Source: Nonomuraea sp. PA05
Lineage (GTDB): Bacteria > Actinomycetota > Actinomycetes > Streptosporangiales > Streptosporangiaceae
Direction: 5' to 3'
Assembly (NCBI RefSeq): GCF_008086045.1
Contig: NZ_VSEY01000014.1
Coordinates: forward strand, 1-64,000
DNA length: 64,000 nucleotides
Under the pieces are notes generated by a model. That model saw only the letters and a program-made list of their open reading frames with translations. It was not told the DNA's origin and searched no databases. A program made the translations under genes and the position numbers. Shown piece after piece: positions 16,917-25,539 of the stretch. Each line of letters begins with the position of its first letter. The stretch's first letter is position 1.

Positions 16917-18070
16917 CGCCGCTTGAGGACAGAGCCACTGGCTGCGTGGCGGGGGCGGCGGTCGGTGACGCGCTGGGCGGCGCCACCGAGGGCTGGACTC
17001 CCGAGCAGATCGTCGAGCGGTACGGGGGCCGCGTCGAGGGCGTCGTGCCGCCGTTCAACGAGGACTGGCGCAACGCCCGTCCCATCGCCCCGTACCACAA
17101 GGGCGACGGCCACATCACCGACGACACCCTGATGACGCACGCGCTGATCCGCGTGTACGACAAGAGCGGCGGCCACCTGGACGCGTACGCGATGGCCGAG
17201 CACCTGGTGCCCGAGCTGATGGGCGAGCGGCGCTGGATCCCCGAGCTGGAGGCCGAGGCGCTGCCGCTGCAGCGCGTCTTCCTGGCGGAGAAGTGGATCG
17301 TGGCCCGGCTGCACTACGGGCACGCCGACCCGCGCGAGGCCGGCGTCGGCAACATCGTGAACTGCGGCGCCGCCATGTACGTGGCGCCCGTCGGCATCGT
17401 CAACGCCGCCGACCCCGACGCGGCCTACGCCGAGGCCATCGAGCTGACGGGGGCGCACCAGTCCAGCTACGGCCGGGAGGCCGCCGGCGTGATGGCCGCC
17501 GCCGTGGCCGAGGCCATGCGGCCGGGCGCCACCGCCGACTCCGTGGTGGCCGCCTGCCTGCGGCTGGCCAAGGACGGCACGAGGGCCGCCATCGAGGCCG
17601 TCTGCGAGACCGCCGCCGGGCTCGGGCACTGGGACGGCTCGTTCGAGGCGCTGCGGGCCGCGGTGCGGCCGTTCGACACCGTCGCCGACACCTACCGCGA
17701 CCAGGGGCTGGGCGCGCGCAGGCCGAGCCGGGTGCACAGCATCGAGGAGCTGCCGCTGGCGCTCGGGTTCCTGGTGATCGCCAAGGGCGACGTGCGCGAC
17801 ACCGTGCTGGGCGGCGTGAACTACGGGCGCGACGCCGACTCGATCGCCTCCATGGGCGGGGCCATCGCGGGCGCGCTCGGCGGCCTGGCCTCGGTGCCGC
17901 AGGAGTGGGTGGAGCAGGTGGGGACGGCCAGCCGTACGGATCTGGTGGCTCCCGGGCTGGCCATCGCGGAGGTGGCGCGCCGCGTGCACGCCGACGACCT
18001 GGTGCGGCGCCGCGCCCACGAGGCCGCGTTCGCCGACCTCGCGCATGAGCACGAGCACGGGCGCGCATGA
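16913..18070 (+). CDS. ADP-ribosylglycohydrolase family protein 3
   Basis: A 385-residue DraG-type protein with intact ligands: GHITDDTLMT (Asp70, Asp71) near the N-terminus and NYGRDADS around residue 305. The start region RATGCVAGAAVGDALGGATE is typical. Its length and the insertion between the motifs differ from proteins 1 and 2, suggesting a different substrate pocket and not simple recent duplication. ATG start overlaps the preceding stop by 4 bp and its stop overlaps the next gene by 4 bp. Confidence 0.9.
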   Translation: MTPLEDRATGCVAGAAVGDALGGATEGWTPEQIVERYGGRVEGVVPPFNEDWRNARPIAPYHKGDGHITDDTLMTHALIRVYDKSGGHLDAYAMAEHLVPELMGERRWIPELEAEALPLQRVFLAEKWIVARLHYGHADPREAGVGNIVNCGAAMYVAPVGIVNAADPDAAYAEAIELTGAHQSSYGREAAGVMAAAVAEAMRPGATADSVVAACLRLAKDGTRAAIEAVCETAAGLGHWDGSFEALRAAVRPFDTVADTYRDQGLGARRPSRVHSIEELPLALGFLVIAKGDVRDTVLGGVNYGRDADSIASMGGAIAGALGGLASVPQEWVEQVGTASRTDLVAPGLAIAEVARRVHADDLVRRRAHEAAFADLAHEHEHGRA

Positions 18071-19395
18071 TCAGGCTCACCTGGGTCCAGCCGGAGGATC
18101 TCGTCGGGCACGAGCTGCGCCAGGCGGCCGAGGACGGGCGCGACGTGCGGAAGATCGCGGCCCGCTGGCACGCGGCAGGCGGACACGACGCGCCGCCGCG
18201 CGCGGGCGCCTCCGAGCCGGGGGCGGCGCGGCTGCGCGGGCTGGCGGAGGAGCTGCTGGACGAGCTGGCCGCGATCCCGTCGCCGCTGCCCGAGCCGTCC
18301 GACCTGCCGGGCATCATCGCCGCCTGCCCCGGCTGGCCCGCTCCGCAGGCGAACGTGCAGGTGGATCCGGCGCGGGTGCTGGGGGCGTGGCTGGGACGGG
18401 CGGCCGGGTGCGTGCTGGGCAAGCCGGTGGAGAAGATCCCGAGGCAGGGCATCAGGCAGATCGCCGAGGCCACCGGCAACTGGCCGATCCGCGGCTGGTT
18501 CACCGCCGAGGGGCTGCCGGACGACGTGGCCCGCCGCTGGCCGTGGAACCGGCGCAGCGCCGTCAACTCCCTGGCCGAGAACATCGACGGCATCCCCGAG
18601 GACGACGACCTCAACTACCCGCTGCTCGCCCTGTCCCTCCTGGAGCGGCACGGCCGCGGCTTCACCACCGAGGACGTGGCCAGGCTGTGGCTGGACGAGC
18701 TGCCCGCGGGCCGCACGTTCACCGCGGAGCGCATCGCGTACCGGAACCTGCTGGACGGCGTCGAGCCGCCAGCCACGGCCACCTACCGCAACCCGTTCAG
18801 GGAGTGGATCGGCGCGCTGATCAGGGCGGACGTGTACGGCTGGGTGAGCCCGGGCGACCCGGCGGCGGCGGCGGAGCTGGCCTGGCGCGACGCCAGGCTC
18901 ACGCACACCGCCAACGGGATCTACGGGGCGATGTTCGCGGCGGCGATGTGCGCCGCCTCGCTGGTGGCCGATTCGGCGCAGGAGGTGGTGCGGGCGGGCC
19001 TGTCGGTGGTGCCGGAGGGGTCGCGGCTGCACGAGGCCGTCCGCCTGGCCGTCGCGGACGCCGGGGCGGAGGACGACTTCGAGCGGGTCGCCGATCGCCT
19101 GCACGAGCGGCACGGCGCCCTGCACTGGGTGCACACGATCAACAACGCCGCCCTGGTGGCGGCCACGCTGATCCACGGCAGGGGCGACTTCACCGCGACG
19201 ATCGCCGGGGCGGTGGCGGGCGGCTGGGACACCGACTCGGCCGGCGCCACGGCCGGGGCGGTGGCGGGCGCGCTCAACGGCGGCGTGCCGGAGCGGTGGC
19301 GGATGCGTGACAGCCTGGCCAGCAGCCTGACAGGGTTCGACGGGGTGGGTCTTGCCGAGCTGGCCACCCGTACTCAGGGGATGATGACAGCATGA
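18067..19395 (+). CDS. ADP-ribosylglycohydrolase family protein 4 (large form)
   Basis: A 442-residue family member with an N-terminal extension of about 100 residues (LTWVQPEDLVGHELRQAAED) before the conserved ARVLGAWLGRAAGCVLGKPV. Its first metal motif is the EDDDLNYPLLAL variant (about 178-189), and the second is GGWDTDSAG near residue 388. This larger subtype is common in actinobacterial sugar loci. It overlaps the PfkB gene by 4 bp. Together with proteins 1 and 3 it supplies three apparently intact active sites. Confidence 0.9.
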   Translation: MIRLTWVQPEDLVGHELRQAAEDGRDVRKIAARWHAAGGHDAPPRAGASEPGAARLRGLAEELLDELAAIPSPLPEPSDLPGIIAACPGWPAPQANVQVDPARVLGAWLGRAAGCVLGKPVEKIPRQGIRQIAEATGNWPIRGWFTAEGLPDDVARRWPWNRRSAVNSLAENIDGIPEDDDLNYPLLALSLLERHGRGFTTEDVARLWLDELPAGRTFTAERIAYRNLLDGVEPPATATYRNPFREWIGALIRADVYGWVSPGDPAAAAELAWRDARLTHTANGIYGAMFAAAMCAASLVADSAQEVVRAGLSVVPEGSRLHEAVRLAVADAGAEDDFERVADRLHERHGALHWVHTINNAALVAATLIHGRGDFTATIAGAVAGGWDTDSAGATAGAVAGALNGGVPERWRMRDSLASSLTGFDGVGLAELATRTQGMMTA

Positions 19396-20276
19396 TCTCG
19401 GTTTTCGGCAGCGCCAACATGGACCTCGTCGCGTACGTCTCGAAAGCCCCGAAACTGGGCGAAACGGTAACCGGGCACCGGTTCCGCACCGTACCCGGCG
19501 GCAAGGGCGCCAACCAGGCGATCGCCGCCGCGCGGGCGGGCGGCGAGGTCGCGTTCCTGGGCGCCGTGGGCGACGACGGGTTCGGCGCGGAGATGCGCTC
19601 CACGCTGGCGGAGGCCGGGGTCGAGGTGCGCGGCCTGCGCCAGGTGCCCGGCCCCAGCGGCATCGCGCACATCGTGGTGGACGACGACGGCGCGAACTCG
19701 ATCATCGTCGTCCCCGGCGCGAACGGCACCATCACCGGCCCTTCCGGCGAGGACCTGGCCGCGATCGCCGGGTCCAGCGCGCTGCTGCTCCAGCTCGAAC
19801 TGCCCATGGGCGCGGTCGTGGCGGCGGCGCAGGCCGGCAGGGTGGCCGGGGTGCCCGTCTTCCTCACCCCCGCGCCCGCGCAGCAGCTGCCCGCCGAGCT
19901 GCTGGAGGCGGTCACCACGCTCGTCCCGAACGAGCACGAGGCCGCGGCCATCACCGGCGTCGAGGAGCCGCAGGCCGCCCTGGACGCGCTGCTGGAGCTG
20001 GTCGAGGAGGCCGTGATCACGCTGGGCGCCGACGGCGCGCTGTACGGGTCGAGGTCGGGGGAGCGGCTGCGGGTGCCCGCCGTCAAGGTGGACGCCGTGG
20101 ACACGACGGCGGCCGGCGACACGTTCGTGGGGGCGCTGGCCGTGGCGCACACCGAGCGGATGGGCCCGGCCGACGCGCTCACCTTCGCCGCGGTCGCGGC
20201 GGCGCTGTCGGTGCAGCGCGAGGGCGCCAGCACCTCGATGCCGACCCGCCGCGAGATCGAGGACGCGCTGGGCTGA
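19392..20276 (+). CDS. PfkB family carbohydrate kinase, ribokinase-like
   Basis: A 294-residue kinase that phosphorylates a sugar with ATP. The N-terminal PfkB signature GGKGANQAIAAARAGGEVAF and the C-terminal DTTAAGDTFVGALA, with catalytic Asp in AAGD, match ribokinases most closely. Last gene of the operon, overlapping the fourth hydrolase by 4 bp. It would trap ribose, or a related sugar released by the hydrolases, as the 5-phosphate for the pentose-phosphate pathway. Fructokinase-like or nucleoside-kinase specificity cannot be excluded. Confidence 0.9.
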   Translation: MISVFGSANMDLVAYVSKAPKLGETVTGHRFRTVPGGKGANQAIAAARAGGEVAFLGAVGDDGFGAEMRSTLAEAGVEVRGLRQVPGPSGIAHIVVDDDGANSIIVVPGANGTITGPSGEDLAAIAGSSALLLQLELPMGAVVAAAQAGRVAGVPVFLTPAPAQQLPAELLEAVTTLVPNEHEAAAITGVEEPQAALDALLELVEEAVITLGADGALYGSRSGERLRVPAVKVDAVDTTAAGDTFVGALAVAHTERMGPADALTFAAVAAALSVQREGASTSMPTRREIEDALG

Positions 20277-20314
20277 GCCGGGTTCGGGGGATGCCACCAG
20301 GGCAGATGAGGGCT

Positions 20315-20538
<224 letters not shown>

Positions 20539-20542
<4 letters not shown>

Positions 20543-21234
20543 GGGCGCCTCCGGTGGAGCAGCGCGAGGGTCTGCTCCAGCTCGGTGCGCAGGATCCCCT
20601 CGGCGGCGTCACCGTCGCCCCGCCGGATGGCCGCCACCAGCCCGGCGTGCGTGTCGTGCCCGGTGTTGGGGTCATGTTCGCGCAGCTCCAGCAACCGCAC
20701 CAGATCGATCAGCCGCTCCCGCAGCGCGGGCGCGAACTCGGCGAACAGGTCCGACAGCACGGGGTTGCGCGCCGCCGCCACGACCGCCGCGTGCAGCGCG
20801 ATGTCGGCGTCCACGAAGGCCGCGTCGTCACCGCTCGCCGCCCGCTCGCGCCCCGCCAGCGCCGACTCCAGCGCAGCCACGTCCTCGTCGGTACGCCGCT
20901 CCGCCGCCAGCCGCGCCGCCTGGGTCTCGACGATGACGCGGACCTCGTACACGTCGGTGATGGCGGCCCGCCGCAGCCTGGCGGGCCAGTCTTCCGCGAC
21001 CTCCGTGGCGATCACGAACACGCCGGCCCCCTGGCGCGCCTGCACCAGCCCGGCCCCCGCCAGCGCCCGCAGCGCCTCCCGCACCGTCGAGCGCCCCACG
21101 CCGAGCGTCTTGGCCAGCGCGTTCTCCCCGGGCAGGCGGGTGCCCACCGGCCACTCGCCCTGCGTGATCTGCTCGCGCAGGTGCTCGGTGGCCTGCTCGA
21201 CCAGTGGACTGGGGCGGAGTGACCCGAGCGGCAT
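20539..21234 (-). CDS. GntR family regulator, FadR subfamily
   Basis: A 231-residue regulator: a winged HTH (LREQITQGEWPVGTRLPGEN...LGVGRSTVREALRALAGAGL) followed by an all-helical FCD ligand domain containing the DADIALHAAVVAAARNPVL metal-site region and a later HAGLVAAI. Start ATG 21234 has GAGAGG at 9 bases. An in-frame ATG at 21291 exists, but its extra 19 residues would run through the leuA leader and promoter, so I prefer the shorter form. It is divergent from leuA; whether it regulates leuA or a catabolic gene elsewhere is unclear. Confidence 0.88.
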
Positions 21235-21252
21235 GGCGGTAAACCTCTCAGC

Positions 21253-21282
21253 TTGTCTGAGGACCTGTGTTGTGGTTAGTCT
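21253..21282 (+). promoter_or_regulatory. Candidate promoter of the leuA leader
   Basis: TTGTCT at 21253-21258 and TAGTCT at 21277-21282 are separated by 18 bp, predicting transcription start close to 21289, almost at the leader-peptide ATG. The overlap with GGTTAGTCTACC, a near-palindrome, could also be an operator for the divergent GntR protein. Confidence 0.4.
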
Positions 21283-21289
21283 ACCCGTC

Positions 21290-21337
21290 ATGACGTCGTA
21301 CGGTCGCCTGCTTCTCGGCCGCCGCGGCGGGGCCTGA
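21290..21337 (+). CDS. leuA leader peptide
   Basis: A 15-residue open frame MTSYGRLLLGRRGGA with three consecutive leucine codons CTG-CTT-CTC, ending at TGA immediately before a strong hairpin ahead of leuA. This is the architecture of leucine-responsive attenuation known upstream of leuA in actinobacteria: ribosome stalling at scarce leucyl-tRNA would favour an antiterminator. Its ATG is close to the inferred transcription start, so it may be leaderless. Confidence 0.7.
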   Translation: MTSYGRLLLGRRGGA

Positions 21338-21339
21338 CC

Positions 21340-21381
21340 GGACCGGCACCCCGCCGCGGTGGTTCGGGTGCCCGCCGGTCC
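21340..21381 (+). terminator. leuA attenuator hairpin
   Basis: GGACCGGC (21340-21347) pairs exactly with GCCGGTCC (21374-21381), with ACCC/GGGT continuing the stem inside. It starts 3 bp after the leader stop codon and ends 26 bp before leuA. It could be the attenuation terminator or an SD-sequestering structure; the alternative pairing would involve the GGCCGCCGCGG segment within the leader. Confidence 0.6.
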
Positions 21382-21407
21382 TCCGTCACGACCGAAGAGG
21401 ACTTCAC

Positions 21408-23102
21408 ATGTACGACTGGAACCGGCAGAGCCCCAGCGCCATGCCCTACCACCGCTACCGCCCCGTCCACGAACGCGTCCAGGTGCCGCTGACCGAGCGC
21501 ACCTGGCCCACGCGGCGCCTGACCGAGGCCCCGCTCTGGGCGCCCGTCGACCTGCGCGACGGCAACCAGGCGCTGGCCGAGCCGATGGACCCCGGACGCA
21601 AGCGCCGCATGTTCGACCTGCTCACCGGCATGGGCTTCAAGGAGATCGAGGTCGGCTACCCCTCCTCCAGTCAGCTCGACTTCGACTTCGTCCGCCACCT
21701 GGCCACCCCGGGCGTCGTCCCCGAGGACGTGACCGTGGTGGTGTTCACGCCGGCCAGGCGCGACCTGATCGAGCGCACCTTCGCGTCGATCGAGGGCATG
21801 TCCCGCGTGGTCGTGCACCTCTACACGGCCACCGCCCCCACCTGGCGCAACGTGGTGCTCGGCCAGGACAGGCCCGCGCTGCGCACGATGATCAGGGACG
21901 CCGCCGCGCACCTCGCCCGCCTGGCCGGGGACCGCGACATCCGCTTCCAGTTCTCGCCCGAGGTGTTCAACCTCACCGAGCCGGACTACGTGCTGGAGAT
22001 CTGCAACGATCTGACAGCCCTGTGGGACGCCTCGCCGGACCGGCCCGTGATCCACAACCTGCCCGCGACGGTCGAGGTGGCCACGCCCAACGTGTACGCC
22101 GACCAGATCGAGTACATGCACCGCCACCTCGACCGCAGGGACGCCGTCATCCTGTCGGTGCACCCGCACAACGACCGCGGCACCGGCGTGGCCTGCGCCG
22201 AGCTGGCCGTGCTGGCGGGGGCGCAGCGGGGGGAGGGCTGCCTGTTCGGCAACGGCGAGCGCACCGGCAACGTCGACCTGGTGACGCTCGCGCTGAACCT
22301 GCACGCCCAGGGCGTCGATCCGATGATCGACCTGTCCGACATCGACGAGGTGCGCAGGGTCGTCGAGCACTGCAACCGCCTGCCGGTGCCCGAGCGCCAC
22401 CCGTACGCGGGCGACCTCGTCCACACCGCCTTCTCCGGCACCCACCAGGACGCCATCAAGAAGGGCCTGGCCCACCACGCCAAGCGGGCCGCCGACCTGG
22501 GCGTGCCGCCCGAGCAGGCGCCGTGGGAGGTGCCGTACCTGCCGATCGACCCCGCCGACGTGGGCCGCGACTACCAGGCGGTCATCCGCGTCAACAGCCA
22601 GTCGGGCAAGGGCGGCATCGCGTACCTGCTGCACACCCGCTACGGCCTGGAGCTGCCCAGGCGGCTGCAGATCGACTTCGCGTCGGTCGTCCAGCGGGCC
22701 ACCGACGGCAGCGGCGAGGAGATCACCGCCGAGCAGCTCTGGCAGCTCTTCCACGCCACCTACCTGGCGCCCGGCGAGATCGGCGCGCTCGCCGGCTGGA
22801 ACACGGTGGAGACGGGGCCCGGCGCGCACGAGTTCACCGGGACGCTGCGCGACGGCCGGCGGCTGAGCGGCGCCGGCAACGGTCCGTTGTCGGCGCTGAC
22901 CGCCGCGCTCGCCGCCGACGGCATCGACGTGGACATCCTGCACTACGCCGAGCACGCCCTCGACCCCGGCCGGGGCAGCCGGGCCATCGCCTACGTCGAG
23001 GCCAGGGTGAACGGCACCACCTGCTGGGGCGCGGCCCAGGACACCTCGGTGCTGACCGCCTCCGTGCACGCGGTCCTGGCCGCCGTCCACCGGATCATCT
23101 GA
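21408..23102 (+). CDS. leuA: 2-isopropylmalate synthase
   Basis: A 564-residue enzyme that condenses acetyl-CoA with 2-ketoisovalerate, the first committed step of leucine synthesis. Actinobacterial LeuA features: N-terminal MPYHRYRPVHERVQVPLTER, the catalytic start APVDLRDGNQALAEPM (metal-binding Asp), the second metal site HPHNDRGTGVA and GNGERTGNVDL, and a C-terminal regulatory domain for leucine feedback. Length fits the family. It is alone, preceded by a leucine-codon leader and hairpin, so attenuation is likely. Confidence 0.97.
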   Translation: MYDWNRQSPSAMPYHRYRPVHERVQVPLTERTWPTRRLTEAPLWAPVDLRDGNQALAEPMDPGRKRRMFDLLTGMGFKEIEVGYPSSSQLDFDFVRHLATPGVVPEDVTVVVFTPARRDLIERTFASIEGMSRVVVHLYTATAPTWRNVVLGQDRPALRTMIRDAAAHLARLAGDRDIRFQFSPEVFNLTEPDYVLEICNDLTALWDASPDRPVIHNLPATVEVATPNVYADQIEYMHRHLDRRDAVILSVHPHNDRGTGVACAELAVLAGAQRGEGCLFGNGERTGNVDLVTLALNLHAQGVDPMIDLSDIDEVRRVVEHCNRLPVPERHPYAGDLVHTAFSGTHQDAIKKGLAHHAKRAADLGVPPEQAPWEVPYLPIDPADVGRDYQAVIRVNSQSGKGGIAYLLHTRYGLELPRRLQIDFASVVQRATDGSGEEITAEQLWQLFHATYLAPGEIGALAGWNTVETGPGAHEFTGTLRDGRRLSGAGNGPLSALTAALAADGIDVDILHYAEHALDPGRGSRAIAYVEARVNGTTCWGAAQDTSVLTASVHAVLAAVHRII

Positions 23103-23117
23103 CGTAAGATCACCGTC

Positions 23118-23624
23118 ATGTTCGAAGCGGGCGCGGTGCTGGACGTGCTGGAGGCGCTCAGGAAGGCGGGCTGCCAGGTCTGGATCGCCGGCGGCTGGGG
23201 CGTCGACGCGCTCGTCGGCCGGGTCACCAGGGAACACGGCGACCTCGACCTGCTGCACCACGAGGAGCAGGAACCGGCCGTGATCGCCGTCCTGGAGGCC
23301 CTGGGGTACGCCGAGCGCACCGAAGGCGTCGTCCCGGGACGGCCCGCCCGCTTCGTCATGACCGGGCCAGGCGGGCGCGAGCTGGATCTGCACCCGCTGC
23401 GCTTCCAGCCCGACGGGTCCGCGCTCCAGCGGCTCGACGACTCGGGCGGCGCCTTCACCTACCCGGCCGATGTCTTCGTCAGCGGGGAGATCGGGGGCGT
23501 GCGGGTGCCTTGCCTGTCAGTGGAGCAGCAGGTGCGCTTCCACCAGGGCTACCAGCCGAGGGAGCGTGACCTGCTGGACATGGCGAGCCTGCGCGACACG
23601 TACGGGATCAGCACGCACTTCTGA
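23118..23624 (+). CDS. Nucleotidyltransferase-domain protein, lincosamide NTase-like
   Basis: A 168-residue nucleotidyltransferase. The catalytic pattern IAGGWGVDALVGRVTREHGD followed by LDLLHH matches the GGW...D.D region of LnuA/AadA-like antibiotic nucleotidyltransferases, and RELDLHPLRF supplies the third acidic residue. Such proteins in soil actinomycetes are often uncharacterised or confer low-level resistance by adenylylation; the substrate is not determinable here. It starts 15 bp after leuA and may be co-transcribed with it. Confidence 0.8.
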   Translation: MFEAGAVLDVLEALRKAGCQVWIAGGWGVDALVGRVTREHGDLDLLHHEEQEPAVIAVLEALGYAERTEGVVPGRPARFVMTGPGGRELDLHPLRFQPDGSALQRLDDSGGAFTYPADVFVSGEIGGVRVPCLSVEQQVRFHQGYQPRERDLLDMASLRDTYGISTHF

Positions 23625-23669
23625 GCGGCCGCCACGGCTGGATGTCCGCTTGGACCTGGGCGGCGGCGC

Positions 23670-24494
23670 TCACTTCTGGGTGGCGGGGCTCGCTGAGAGG
23701 TGGGCGGCGCACTCGTCGCGGTACCGCAGCGTACGGGCGCGCACCTGCTTCGGGTCGGCCAGTACGGCCCGTGACACCGACGGCACGACCGCGTGCCGCA
23801 CCGGCCCGAACAGCCGCGCCACGTCGGCCGGAGTGGCACCCTGCGCGCCGAGACCGGGCGCCAGGATCGGCCCGTTGAGATCGTCCAGCGCGTGCTCCAG
23901 CTCGGGCAGCGTCGCCCCCATGACCACCCCGACAGGCCCGAACGGCGCATGCCCCGCGTTCGCCGCGGCGGCTCCGGCCAGCACCTGATCGGCCACCAGC
24001 CGCTGCAGCCCGGCCGCCTCCGGGTTGGACGTGCGGGCCAGCACGAACACGCCCGCGTCGTTGGCCATCGCCGAGGTGATCGCCCCCTCCAGCGACCCGA
24101 ACCCCAGATACGGGCTGAGCGTCACCGCGTCGGCCGCCAGCGGGCTGCCCTTGTCGAGGTACGCCTCCGCGTAGGCGGCCATCGTGCTGTCGATGTCGCC
24201 CCGCTTGACGTCCAGCAGCACCAGCGTGCCCGCCTCGCGCAGGTCGGCGATGGTGCGTTCCAGCACGGCGATGCCGCGGCTGCCCCAGCGCTCGAAGAAG
24301 GCCGACTGCGGCTTGACCACGGCGGCCACGTCGGCCACCGCCTCGACGACCGTGCGGCAGAACCGCTCCAGCGCCGCGGGCGAGTCGTCCAGGCCCCACG
24401 TGTGCAGCAGGGCTGGGCTGGGGTCGATGCCCACGCAGAGCGGCCCGCACGCGTCGAGCCTGGCTCGCAGGCGGCTTCCGAACGACTCGTTCAT
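23670..24494 (-). CDS. pyrF: Orotidine 5'-phosphate decarboxylase
   Basis: A 274-residue type 2 OMP decarboxylase, the last step of de novo UMP synthesis. The catalytic lysine/aspartate motif is LLDVKRGDIDSTM; N-terminal CVGIDPSPALLHTWGL and VKPQSAFFERWG are family-typical. ATG 24494 is preceded by GGGAG. In many actinobacteria pyrF ends the car-pyr operon next to mihF; here it stands alone among unrelated genes, so a rearranged or second copy is possible. Confidence 0.93.
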   Translation of the reverse strand: MNESFGSRLRARLDACGPLCVGIDPSPALLHTWGLDDSPAALERFCRTVVEAVADVAAVVKPQSAFFERWGSRGIAVLERTIADLREAGTLVLLDVKRGDIDSTMAAYAEAYLDKGSPLAADAVTLSPYLGFGSLEGAITSAMANDAGVFVLARTSNPEAAGLQRLVADQVLAGAAAANAGHAPFGPVGVVMGATLPELEHALDDLNGPILAPGLGAQGATPADVARLFGPVRHAVVPSVSRAVLADPKQVRARTLRYRDECAAHLSASPATQK

Positions 24495-24611
24495 CTCACG
24501 CTCCCGTGGGCGAATGGTCCTCCGGCGACGATATGGTACGCGAACCGCCGTTGCCTAACCGGTGCCTCACCGAGTCTTTCCACGAGTGAGCCTTGGGGTA
24601 GATGAGCAGAC

Positions 24612-25088
24612 ATGTACGAGATCGCCCACCGCGTGCTGGCACTGCGCACCGATCCACCGCGTGACGTCGTCGTCACGGTCGGCGTGCCCTACGAGGAACC
24701 GACGGGCGAGTGGTCTTGCCCGTACCGGATCGACGGGCTCGACGGGTGGGAGCACGAGCGGAAGGTCTCCGGGCTCGACTCGCTGGAGGCGGTCGAGCTG
24801 GCGATGATCACGGTCAGGGCGGCGGTGGCCGGCTCGCACGAGGCCAGAGAAGGCCTGCTGGCCTGGGACGAGGAGCCGGCGCGGCAGCGGGCGCGGACCG
24901 TGTACGTGAGCGTGGACCGGGCGCAGAACCTGGCTTACATCGCGATGAAGCACGAGATCGTGCCGGGGGAGGCGCGGCGCCAGGTCGTGGCGGAGGACAT
25001 CGTCCTCGACTACGGCGACGCCGGGCAGCTCCTCGGCCTGGAGCTCACGGACGCGGCCCGGCTGCTTCCCCCGGAGATGCGCATCTGA
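24612..25088 (+). CDS. DUF6968-like / DUF2283-like two-part protein
   Basis: A 158-residue cytoplasmic protein. The N-terminal half (EWSCPYRIDGLDGWEHERKV then DSLEAVELAM) resembles DUF6968, and the C-terminal half (ARTVYVSVDRAQNLAYIAM ... EDIVLDYGDAGQLLGLEL) has the pattern of DUF2283, a small beta-alpha domain of unknown function often found alone. The two are joined without a linker. No catalytic motif is evident. It is divergent from pyrF. Confidence 0.65.
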   Translation: MYEIAHRVLALRTDPPRDVVVTVGVPYEEPTGEWSCPYRIDGLDGWEHERKVSGLDSLEAVELAMITVRAAVAGSHEAREGLLAWDEEPARQRARTVYVSVDRAQNLAYIAMKHEIVPGEARRQVVAEDIVLDYGDAGQLLGLELTDAARLLPPEMRI

Positions 25089-25116
25089 GCGGTCCGCACC
25101 GCCCGCCTTCCGTGCC

Positions 25117-25476
25117 TCAGCGCGACAGCAGCCACCGCCAGCGCGGCAGCTCCAGCACCACCGTCACCACGGCCAGCACGGACACCAGCGCGGCGGCGAA
25201 CGCGTGCCAGGCCACCCACGCCGCCGCCACGGCCGCCGCCACCTGCAACGCGACCAGCAGGATCGTCACGAAACCCGGCACGGCGACGATCACGTGCCGC
25301 TTGTCGCCCGGGGTGGAGAAGAGCGTCGGCAACCCGATCAGCACGATGACGGACAGCACGGCCAGCGGCACCGATGACGAGGCCAGCGCCCACGGCGTGG
25401 CGACCCACGCCACCAGCTCGGTGGCGAAACGAAAGACAGAGGCGACGCGGTCGTCGGGGCGGGGCTCGGAGGGCAC
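25117..25476 (-). CDS. Small integral membrane protein, YrdB-like
   Basis: A 119-residue protein with four hydrophobic segments (about 20-45, 48-60, 65-85, 88-110). The pattern LVAWVATPWALASSSVPLAV and LIGLPTLFSTPGDK resembles small actinobacterial membrane proteins of the DUF2568/YrdB group. Function unknown. It is convergent with the DUF2283 protein and divergent from the HAD phosphatase. Confidence 0.65.
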   Translation of the reverse strand: MPSEPRPDDRVASVFRFATELVAWVATPWALASSSVPLAVLSVIVLIGLPTLFSTPGDKRHVIVAVPGFVTILLVALQVAAAVAAAWVAWHAFAAALVSVLAVVTVVLELPRWRWLLSR

Positions 25477-25539
25477 CCGCGTACCTTACAACCCACCTCC
25501 CCGGACGCCTCACCAGGGGTGCTGGCGATAATCACTTCC

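Noticed and set aside
21288..23393. 701-residue frame opposite leuA
   Set aside because: Low-complexity composition with no motifs; leuA on the other strand is unambiguous.
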